Positions 46,891-57,300 of a DNA stretch of 64,000 bases are shown in pieces. The translations under genes and the position numbers were made by a program. The stretch's first letter is position 1. Each line of letters begins with the position of its first letter. Below the pieces are notes generated by a model that searched no databases, was not told the DNA's origin, and was given only the letters and a program-made list of their open reading frames with translations. The stretch is from contig OZ017752.1 of NCBI GenBank assembly GCA_963969365.1, positions 1,984,001 to 2,048,000 of the forward strand, written 5' to 3'. Source of the DNA: Asterochloris sp. CNOR1. Its lineage: Eukaryota; Chlorophyta; Trebouxiophyceae; Trebouxiales; Trebouxiaceae.

Positions 46891-48047
46891 CGAGCCGAGC
46901 CTCACACCTGATCCCACCACCTTATCTTTGTGCTAGTCCTTGGCCCCGTAATTCACCTACCAAATGTGTACATTGCTGGCAAGTACCAGCCTTGCAGTAG
47001 GCCCCAGTGCTTTGCATGCCCAACTGCGCAACCCGTCAACTTGTCATCAAACAGGGGCTGCCCTGGCAGCTATATAACACCGGTTGCTGCACAAAGCAAG
47101 GGCCTCACGCTTCAAGATACGGATAATCAGTCAGACTGAGTGGCAGGAGTAGCATTAACAAAGTATGAGGCTGTGCAGCCCCACTTTGGCGCAATTACAC
47201 GTGTAAAAAGCATGTGGAGGTAGTTGCAGCAGGCACCAGTTTTCTGAACAGAGGCTGCTCCACACCTCAAGTGCAGACAGGATTCATAGACAGCAGAAGG
47301 ACAAAGCGGCCATCAATATGCAGTGAGGTGTCAGTGCCAATAAGGCTGCCTCTAGTTCTGCTGCATTCCACTGTCAGCTGTCTGAAGCACTTCTGGGGGC
47401 AGAGCAGGTAGGCAAGGTGTCTCCAAGGGGATGAAGACTTGCTTGGCAGGTGCCTCACTCTGCAGCACATATTGTCGGGGGCCTGCCTTGTGCTGCCTAA
47501 CCACCATACAGTCTGCTTGCCACCGGAAACAGGTGGCTGCTGCTGATGTGTCCGATGCAGAATGGCCCCATGCCATCAGCGAGATCGCACAGGAGGTCCA
47601 ACCTTCCCACACACAGCGGCCCACTGCAGCAAGGACAGGTACCCTCTGTCCAGCAACCCAGCCACACAGCATGCGTCCAGCGCTGCAAAGTGGGGAGCCT
47701 CGCTGTCAGAGAGCCATTGCAGCGTCTCCGGCATGTGGCCCTTTAAGGGGCATGCAGCATAATGGAGCTGACTGTGCTCACTTCCGCTCCATCACTTGGA
47801 CACGGGCTTGTGTCAGGGCCTCAGGATCCCCAGAGGGAGAGCAGCTTGGATCAATCCTGCAGGATGTGAACCAACTTGAGAGGTCAGCTCAAGGGACCAG
47901 GTCAGTCCAGCTCTCTGAGGGCCTCTCATGGTTTGATCGCTATGGCTTTGGCCAGAGCTGTGAGCAGTGAACTTTGACCATGGACTGCCAGTCAAGCACC
48001 CACCCACCGGATGGCTAGCGCCCATCTTTGATGTCGCCATATTTGGT
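46891..48047. other. intergenic region between GATA and PLK genes
   Basis: Same-strand gap of 1.16 kb. It should contain the GATA 3' UTR and the PLK promoter. It holds the 12-base palindrome TTACACGTGTAA at 47195-47206. A 179-codon open stretch at 47431-47970 shows no domain, exon context or compositional sign of being real, so I left it out. Confidence 0.5.
47195..47206. promoter_or_regulatory. palindrome with TGTAA on both strands and an ACACGTGT G-box-like core
   Basis: TTACACGTGTAA is a perfect 12-base palindrome. TGTAA is the usual chlorophyte polyadenylation signal, so this could end the GATA transcript about 310 bases past its stop. The same bases contain CACGTG, the bZIP/bHLH G-box core, and lie about 850 bases upstream of PLK. 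Confidence 0.35.
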
Positions 48048-51000
48048 ATGGCGACTAGCAACAGTAAGCTTGCATCTGAGCCTAGATGCAGGCGACAAAT
48101 TGTGGTGAGGACAAGCGTGGTGACGATCAGGCACTCCTCTTTGGCACAGGCATGATCTGCATTGCTCCCAGCTGCAGGCCTGCCCAGATGTCATTGAAGC
48201 TGCATCTGATGGTGATGAACCTCCTCTCGTGTTTCTGAAACGAAGGTGGGCAGCACTTCTGCAGGGCCTGGCAGTCCTGCAGCGCCCGTCCAGCCCGCTG
48301 CCCTTGCTGCCTGCAGGCTCCTCGGCAAGGGAGGCTTTGCAGCTGTCTATGAGATTGAGCGAGCCCACGATGGCAGGCTGTTTGCAGCCAAGGTGAATTC
48401 TCCTGAGGTGGACAGCACTGTAGTGCACCTGTGCCCAGGCCACCGCTGCCTCACTGTGGGCAACAGCATGACAACCCAGCCACACTGGATCTCACACCTG
48501 CTGGCTGTCCAGAGCATCAGTTTCCAGCAGAGCCAGTTTGGCGTTCTGCTGATGTGCAACCCCCTGCAATTGTGTCATCCACACAGCCTGTCCCATCTGG
48601 GCATGGTCCGGCACTGTGTGCCCCTGTGTCTGCGCAGCACAGCATCACATGGCCCCTGTGCACACTCCAGACCCCAAGGGCTGTGCAGGTCATCAGCAAG
48701 GCCTCCCTCGCCCGCAGCCGCGCCCGCTACAGGCTGCACAGCGAGATGGACATCCACTCCAGCCTCCGCCATGACAGCATTGTAGCCTACCATGGCTTCC
48801 TGCAGGACCGCACGAATGTATACCTGCTGCTGGAGCCCTGCAGTGAGCTCGGCGCCTCTGTGCGTGTTGACGCAGCACCAGGGATGCTGCGGGCTTGTCT
48901 CCATGCTCAGCATCCCTCCACATCAGCATCTGATGTGCATTACAGTGCTCTGCTTGTGGTGCATTGCTTTGAACTGTGGACCTTTGCTTTGGCATGATGC
49001 TATCCTGCTGGATGGGGGGCCTTGCGATCGCTGATCGGCTGCATTGAGGACCATCTGGCAGTGCTCTGGTATCCCTGTGCTTTGCAGCTGGGCAGACGTT
49101 GGGGGATGTGGTGAAGGCAGGCGATGGCGGACGGAGCAGGGTCTGCAAGACCCTGGGGGAAGCTGAGGCAGCCAGCATCATGCACATGGTAAGGGTGTGA
49201 ATGCTGGCAGGGTACCCCTCCCTGTCCCCTGACTGGCCAAGTATAGGAGCTCTGGTAGCAGCAAACCACTCTCTTCCGACCTGACATGAATGGTGAAGCG
49301 CTAATCTTCTGCTGGTCAGGTTGACGTAGTGTCAAGATTACTGCAAAGACGAAAAGTGTGCCCTGCATGCACTGCAGGTGGTTGCAGCCTTGAGCTACCT
49401 GCATGGGGAGATGGTACTGCACAGGGACCTGGTAAGTGTTGATAGGCACCCTGCCTGGGGCCAGTTCTGCTGGGTGACTGAGGTGTCGCGGATTCTCACT
49501 GTGGGAATGCCCGCTGCCCTGCAGAAGCCCAGCAACCTCTTTCTGACATCAAGCGGCAGTGTCGTTCTGGGGGATTTTGGGTTGGCAACCAGGCTCAGAT
49601 CAAGGCAAGTGCTTGGTTTCTGCACAGGATACAAGCCTGCTGCCATGTCAAGGCCCTATGGAGTGTACTCAGGCTGATGCGCTTGACACGTCTGAGTCAT
49701 CACGGGTTGCCTCACGAGGTGCCGTTCCCGCTGCAGTTCTGAGAAGAAGTTCAGCGTCTGTGGGACGCCCAACTACATCGCTCCTGAGGTGTTGGACGGC
49801 AAGCAGGGCCACAGCTTTCCAGCTGATGTCTGGTGTGGACCAGCAAGCGGGGCACAGCACCTCTTGACTACTGTGTGGTTTGTACTGGGCAACATCTACT
49901 TGAATCCCAGTGGCCTATTTCCCCAGACGCTATGTCCACAAGCTGACTGGTGGTGTGCTTCCGAAGCCGCTGTTCCGGTGGGCTCAGCATCTGTCACCTA
50001 CACAGCATCTCTGGGCGGCCATGCAGACAGCAGCTCAGCAGTCCAATGTACACGCTTGAGACTGTGTGCCTGCAGGTCGCTGGGAGTTCTTCTGTACACC
50101 CTGCTGGTGGGGCGGCCCCCCTTTGAGACGCCCACCTGCCGGGAGACATATGCTCGCATCAAGCGCAATGACTGGAGCTTTCCTGAGGAGGTCTCCCTGT
50201 CCCTGCCTGTGAAGCAGCTCATCACCAGCATCCTCAGGTGAGCATGGCACAGCCTCCGCCTGTGCAGCTGCACTGTCCCCTCCCCCGGTCCAGTACGCAG
50301 GCAGCCATGCCTGCCCATCGCAGGTGCTGGTACCCAGCAGCAGATCTGCAGCCTCTGTGTCCTGTGCAGTGTGCCTGCGCCCTGCTGACAAGGCCCAATG
50401 CGCCCTGTTCTAAGTCCCCTGCGGGGGACATCATTGATGCCATGAGGCACCTGCCTGCCCCGTCGGTTGCTGCCACAATGGCCGCTGGTCTGATCAATAT
50501 TGTGTCCTGTTGGCTGCCTCAGATGGTGCGAGCTGGCAGACTCCCACTTGAGGCTCGCAAACTGATGCTGGCCCACCAACTAGTGCGCATTCTGCTTCTA
50601 GAGGCCGGTGGCTGGCCCCAAAGGCATCTGAGCACGATGACTCCTGCTGGTGCTGTAGGCAAGACCCTGAGCAGCGCTCCACCTTGGCAGACATCGCAGG
50701 CAGTCAGTGGCTGACAGGCTGGCCCACCGGCAGGGTGCCCCTGGGGTTGCACCTGTCGGCCGTGAATGCCACGGCGCAGGTGACGTAGCAGCCTGCACAG
50801 CAGCTATGCTGAAGTGCATGACCGCCAAGTGCCTGTCAGGTGCCAGCCCGGACAAGACATCCTTCCAGCTTGCAGCGCAGTGCAGAGCTGCATCAATCTT
50901 TGGCTGCCCCTCCGGCTGCCTGGTTCCACCAGGCCTGCTGAAGTCATGATGGCACATGTGCAGGTGGCTCCTTCCCAGACATCAGCTCGAGTCCACAGCA

Positions 51001-54000
51001 ACTACCAGGTGGCAGCAGAGCCCAGCAGCCCACCTGCTGAGTGCAGCAGCATGAGGCCAGCAGCGAACCTGCAGCTGCCTGGCCTCGGCAGCGATGGGTT
51101 CATGCTGCGCACTGGATCTGGCCAGCTGCAGAGGGGGCCGGCCGCTGCTGCCTGCTCAAGGGTCAGCCCAAACCCTCTGCGACGCAGAAGCAGGCATGCG
51201 CTGCCCGTCGGCGCAGGTCACCCCCGCAGCAGCAGCAGCGACAGCAGTGTTGCCGGCAGCAGGCTGCTGGCAAGGCTCCAGGGCCGGCAGCAGCACACAG
51301 GGGGGACAGGCATGGGGGAGCCAGATGGCAGCAGCCGGGGCGGCAGCACCACTGCTGCCAGGGGCAATCTGACCAGCGCCAGCATCTTGAGGCGGCTGCC
51401 CTCAGTAGAGCGCCTGCAGACAAGCGAGGCCCCTGACTCTGGCGCGATGCAGGCATCAGGGCTCAAACAGAGCCCAGGCCTCAGCATGGAGCAGGCGCTG
51501 CAGGCTCGGGGCAGCAGCAGCGACAGCAGCAGCGCCCAAGCTCGACGTGTGCGGGCAAGCCCGGTTGCATGTTGTCAGCGCCCTGTGCCTCCGGCAACCG
51601 CAGGCCAAAACCTGACAGAAAGGGACACCAGCAGCTGCTTGCCTGACCATGCCAGCGTGAGATGTGGGCAGCGTGCTCAGCATGCGCTGCTAGGGGGCAG
51701 CAGCTGCGACAGCAGGGCCAAGCAGGCGCCCGCCCGCGGGCGAGCCCCGTGCAGGCTGCGGGCGGACCCCTATGGCGATGAGAACGCCGCGCCTGCAGCC
51801 CAGCGCCCCCACAAAGCCAGCATGCGGGAGGCTGGGAGCAGTGCAGGAGCGCCTGGTGGAGCGGGGCGAGCCGTCAGCAGCATCCAGCCTGCTCAGGGTG
51901 CCCAGTCGCCGCCAGGCTGGCGTGCAGGAGGGGGCTGTGCTGAGTCACCTGGGGCTGGACGCATGGCCCAGCAGGCTGTGTCCAGCAAGGCCTCATCTGC
52001 CGCGGAGTCAGCGTCCGCCGTGGGCGAGCAGGCAGCGCGCGCTGTGCTGCTGTGCAGGAGTGACAGGGAGGGCCGCCAGCTGCCGCCCAGCACTGCTTCT
52101 GGTGGGGAACTGTGCTGTTTGAAAGCTTGTGCTGCATCTGCCAAGCAGCTGACTGGGCTCCAAGGCCTGGTACTCGACAGGCATGGTGCCGGCCACAGAG
52201 CATTGCAGCGGTCTATCCCGCGGCAGACAACTCCGAGATTGTTTGCTGTGCAGATGGTGCCTGTCCGTGCCTGCAGCAGCCTCTGGCTCCCAGAAGCGCC
52301 AGCGATCTGCTGCTGCTAAAGGGCTGGCAGGCCAGCACAGAGGGTCTGCAGCAGGCTGGCAGCGTTCAAATAACAGCTACCTTCCCAGCCCACCTGAGTG
52401 TGCAGCTGGGGGATTCAAGGCTGCCAGCCTGCAGCCTGGCCTCCAGCCAGACAGGTGCAGTGGCGGCTGCAACATCACCAGAGCAGCATGGGACATGCTC
52501 TGCTGGCAGCAGGCCTTCCCCAGAGGCAGGGTCAGGGACCATTCAGCGCTTGAAGCCTGATGCGGAGCATCAGGCAGGGCCAGCAGGCCGCCGCGTCCCT
52601 CACGAGGCAGCAGGCAGTCCCGGCCCTGTCCGCCACGACAGCGCCGCCAGCCTTGTGCTGGACACTGCAAAAAGGCACCAGAGCAGCAGGCTCAGCACAG
52701 CCCTGCCGGGCCTGGTGACCCGCAAGCTGGCCACCTGCAGCCGTGATGGATGGGACACCAGCTTGCGGGTGCTGCAAGACTGCTGCCATGACCAGCAGCA
52801 GGCGCAGGAGGTTGGCACCCCTGCTGCTGCTGGGGCTGCCACAGGAATATCAGCCAGCAGCTCTTCCCAGGTCGTACAGCAGCAGCGCCCTGCCGGCACC
52901 GCCAGCATTCCGCGTCTTCACCTCACGCCGCCCAGGGCCTCATCAGGCAGCGACCCTGGCAGCTGTGCAGCTTCCCCTGAGCAGGCTGGCACAGGGCAGC
53001 AGCGGCACCAGGACTGCAGCCTGGATGCCAGCATGCACACGCAGGGGCAGGGCTTGCCTGTCCCCAAGGCCTGCCGCGTGTGGGTGGTCCAGTGGCTGGA
53101 CTACACTTCCAAGTACGGCATGGGCTACCTTCTCAGCAGTGGCGCCTGCGGGGTGCTGTTCAATGACAGGAGCCGGCTCCTGCTGGCGCCAGACGCCCAG
53201 ACCTTCACATATGTCCAGCGCAGCAGCCATGGTGGGTCTTCCCAGAGCCAGGAATTGGCATCTGTGGTCACGCCGTGCCTGCAGACACTTGGAGGAAGAC
53301 AGGCAAGCTAAAGCGAAGCTATCAGGGCAAACTGCCCTAGCAGGTTCCTTCATCAGCAGAGCAGAGCTGCACCAACAACATAGCAAGCGCTGCCCTGTTC
53401 GGCTCCGTATTGGCCGAAGGACCTGCGGCCCTTGGACTCACCCTCATGCCGGCACGGCTTGGCTGCACTTCTGCACCTCTTTCCATTGCCCTGCCTGCAG
53501 GCACTACAAGGCCCTCAGGGGTTGTGCAGGCAGCCATTTTCAGCATGGCTGAGCCAGTGCCCCCTCAGCTGGCCAAGAAGCTGATGCTGCTGATCCACTT
53601 TGAGGCCCACCTGAAGGGGCTGTCCAGCCAGCGCTCGAGCCCTGTGCTGGCCTCTGCGGACCATGCCCTGGAACCCCGGCTGCAGCCTCTGGAGACCCTT
53701 CAAGCGCCAGGGCTGCACGTGCACCGCTACCTGCACACAGAGGCAGCCCATGTCTTCCGCTTCAGCAACAGGACGCTGCAGGTAGCCACCTCCTTTGAGT
53801 TCTCTTTCTCTACTCCTGCTGCTGTTTGGTGTCCTCTCTGTCGACGTCCGGTGCTGCTGGCCCTGCCCAGGCCCTGAGGAGCGTCAGTTCCCTTGGCCTG
53901 CTCTTGCTGCACACCATTGTCAGCCCAATTGTCATGTCCCTTCCCAGCAATTGAGGCCTTGCAATGCTATGGGTTGCTGGAGGCAGGTGCCGATCCCTGA

Positions 54001-54231
54001 TGAGCTCAGCCGCTGACATTAAGGTGTGCTGCTGTGCAGGTGCACTTTCAGCAGGACGGCGCTGTGTTGCTGTTGGCTAATTGTGATAATAATGTTGTGT
54101 ACAGGCTGGATGGGCAGACATCAGTGTTTCTGCTGAAGCAGCTGCCCAGGGACCCTGTTTTGATTCAGCGCCTCCGATGGACGCGCTCCCTCCTCATGCA
54201 GCTTGCCCCATCCACTCCTCGCATTTTCTGA
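48048..54231 (+). CDS. PLK: Polo-like kinase with two polo boxes
   Basis: A mitotic/centriolar serine-threonine kinase. Exons: 48048-48063, 48188-48245, 48317-48392, 48689-48842, 49088-49188, 49378-49431, 49525-49604, 49737-49832, 50076-50237, 50659-50779, 50964-52101, 52254-53231, 53501-53781, 54040-54231. They sum to 1168 codons plus stop with every phase matching. The kinase domain (about residues 24-300) shows RRLLGKGGFAAVYEIE, HRDLKPSN, DFGLAT, VCGTPNYIAPEVL and PPFETPTCRETYARIKRN, diagnostic of PLK. The T-loop phosphosite position (human PLK1 Thr210) is Ser in FSVCGTP. A linker of about 650 residues, rich in Ser, Ala, Gly and Gln, follows. Polo box 1 starts near residue 961 with VWVVQWLDYTSKYGMGYLLS and contains GVLFNDRSRLLL; polo box 2 ends the protein. 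In polo box 2 the PLK1 His538/Lys540 pair is replaced by Gly and Val (QQDGAVLLL). The 16-base first coding exon is inferred from phase. Confidence 0.95.
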
Positions 54232-54381
54232 ACTGCCTGCCTCAACAGACAGTAAAGTAGCAAATCAACAGCAGCACGTATACAGAACGCAGAGGTTAAC
54301 AACCACCAGAGATGTCTTTGAAATTCATCAAATGCCAGATCAAGTGAAACACTGAATTTGCTTGCTGGACGTTGGCATCAG
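54232..54381. other. convergent intergenic region, PLK / TTI1
   Basis: Only 150 bases lie between the two stop codons, so the 3' UTRs probably overlap. No other feature seen. Confidence 0.5.
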
Positions 54382-57300
54382 CTACACACTTGTATCAGCA
54401 TGAGCTTCGTGGACTGGAAACGAATCTAAAAGGTGTTGCACCCGCTCTGCAGCAGTGTGGCTCATTGAGGGGTCAGAGAGCTGCGCCTGAAGGCACTCTG
54501 AGACTGCTGGCTGCTCAAAAGATGCAAGGGCCTCCAGAGCCTGCATGACAACAGCAAGGTGGGGCGCTGCTTGGACAAGAGCAAGTCAAGGCCTGTGAGT
54601 AAGCGATGAGCGTACCACAGTTTGCAGCCTCTGCAGCAGACTGAGACAAGCTGCTTCAAGCATGTCAGTGATGGACCAGCCAGCCATGTGCCCCACCAGT
54701 TGGGCAGCCTCGTTGCAGGCCGCCGTCTCCCTGGGGCCGACCAAGAGGCGGCCAGCAGCTGCAGCCAACTCTCCTGTCAGCCCCTTGAAGGCCACTTGGC
54801 TGTCATTACTGGCTGCGATGCTGCGAATGCACTCGAGGGCAGCCACGCGAATGCGCTGCACCATGGCCGGCGCTGTGGCCTCAAAGTGCTGTCCTGCAGC
54901 AAAGGGGTGTAGCCTGTTCAAGGGGACAGCCACTGCTGACGCAGGGATTTCAGAGCGGCGCCCTTCAGGCAGTACGGGCCTATACATGTGTCAAGGTGCA
55001 GGGCGCAGCCATGACCGCTGGCAACCCGGGAGATGAAGCTGTAAGACATGCTGCACATAGAGAGCGGCAGCAGCCAAGTGTCGAGCACAGAAATGCGATG
55101 CTCAGGTGCGGCCGCGTACCTGGGACTGGGCGGCTGTGTCTCTGCAGGGGGTCAGCCTGCAGCAGGCGTTTCATGACGGGCCAGGCCTCCTGCTGGATGC
55201 GGCGTAGCATGAATTGCCCGCTGGCCATTTGAGTTATCTGAGGCAGCACCTCCAGTGCCCGCAGCAGAACTGCTGTGCGGGTGTCCTGCACAGGCAATAC
55301 ACTAGCAGGGTTGGAGACGCACAAGCTCTTGACAGCGTGACAGAAGATGACGCTTGTGTAGCAGCGTGACTCAGGCGACCTGCAGGCATAGCCAACAGGT
55401 CAGTACGCCACAGGCATGCAAAATACAGCGCCCTGTGCTGGCATGGCACCTGCAGGCACTCCCTTCAGAGACCAGGTGCCAGGTCAGAGATGGATGCAGG
55501 CAGGCATAAAGAGATGTGTTTCTGCCGTGGGGCAACTTCCATCTGCCAGCTTGCAGAGCCAACGCTGGCAAAGCAGCTTGCCTGGGCTTGCCCATGCTAG
55601 TAAAACCCTCAGATTCCCAGCAAAGCTGGCACTTCTGGCAGAGATGGAGAGGTCCCCTGGGGGTTCAAGAGCTCCTCCCTGATGGCAGCTGCACACACTG
55701 ATCAATAAAAGGCCTGTGCCTGCCTTGCATGGATATGCGCTGAGGCGAACTGCAGCAATTGAGCACCTGCAGGGCTGTGACCAGAAAGCCCCACATCACA
55801 TGCACCGACGGGAGCATCTTTGGCGTGTCAGGCTCCACTGGTCGGATGGCGTCCTCTCGCTTCAGGTGGGGGGTGATGACCTGCTCAAACAGGTCCAGGG
55901 CAGCCGTGGTGTTCTGCAGGGCAGACAGGCCCCACACGCAGACCTCCACTGCCAGCAGGGCTGCCTGCACAGCAGGGGAATTGTCAGCAGCAAGGCGTTT
56001 CTGGACGGGACCGCTCAAGCTCGCAGTCCTGCAGTTCCAGCAGGGGCATGGGGCTTGCATGAATGCAGGAAGTGCAGGACTGCTGGGAGTCATGATGAGG
56101 GCCTTTCAGCAGACCATCCGAGTTTTGAGGCTTCAATAGCAGCCTTGACTCATGCTGTGTGCTTCAGGCAGGGCTTGCAGCAACCCTACTGAGATGGCAT
56201 GCTCTGCGCCTGCACCATGCTGGAGCAGCAAGCATGGGCTGCCAGGCGGCACTGCCACCTCAGCAGGCATCCCAAGCGCACCCTGGTATCAGCAGCTGCC
56301 AGCAGCGGGCTGCTGACGTCAGCAGCTGCTTCGGCCAGTATGGCTGCTGCGTGTATGCGGCGACGCAGGTCATCCACTGCAGCTGTGTCCTCATCGGGCA
56401 GCTTGATCTTGGGATCATCCCCAGGCTCTGCGGGGCAACCAGGGTTCAGGGCTTCGGGGCTGGTGGTCAGCAAGCTGCAAAGCAGTACAGCTCATCTGAC
56501 AGGATGCAACAGGCATCTGGCCTTCGACTCCACCCATTACCCAGGATGATGCAGTGGAGGTAACGCGCAGTGCTGCTTGCGTCGCTGCTCTGTGCCAGCA
56601 GCGCAACTACTGCTTGTGGGAGACCCAACGATTGCGCAGCCCCCATGCCGTGCCATGTCACACAATGACCAGACCTTGCTCTGCGGCCTCCTTGCTCACC
56701 TGGAGGTCAGCAAAGCAGTGGTGTGCACAACTGTCAGCCTCAGCCATGCAGCGCTTCCCCTTCAGTGCTGCACCAACATCAACAGCCCCAGCCTCTGTGT
56801 AGGGAAGAAGGCAAGATGCACCTGCTGTGCCTGCCCCTTGCCCACCTGGTCAACCAGCAGAGCCCCAGCTTGCACAGCGCCCAGGCCCAGCCATGCAGCA
56901 GTCCCCTTCAGTGGTGCACCCACTGCGTGCCCCAGGGCCGCCCACTACCAAGTCATCACCCGCCCTTCCCCCAGTCGACCCACACCTTGCTCTGCCTGCG
57001 CCTTGTCCATGTGGTGCTGGTCAAAGTACTGGCGGATGTCTTCGATGTCGGCAGGCTCCTGGTCCATCTCCAGGGCGGCCTGCAGGTCGTCCCCTTTCTG
57101 GGGCCACCTCTCCCTGACAGCTGAGGCGATGCGATCTGCGGCCGCCTGTGTGGCCATGCAAGTCTTGGCAGCCTCCTGGACACAGGCCTTCACGATCTCG
57201 GCCAGGGCCTGCAGTGCAGCAATGCAGGGCGTCGAGGACAGGCAGGACGTCTTGGGCTGCAGCTGCAGCGCCGCAATGCAGGACACTCGGCAGCAGCCAG

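Noticed and set aside
47431-47970. 179-codon open frame between GATA and PLK
   Set aside because: No recognisable domain, no joinable splice phase to PLK exon 2, and ordinary intergenic composition.
54382-54588. TGA read-through at the end of TTI1
   Set aside because: An intron of about 75 bases with a pyrimidine-rich AAGCAG acceptor removes the stop, so read-through is not needed; transcript evidence would decide.
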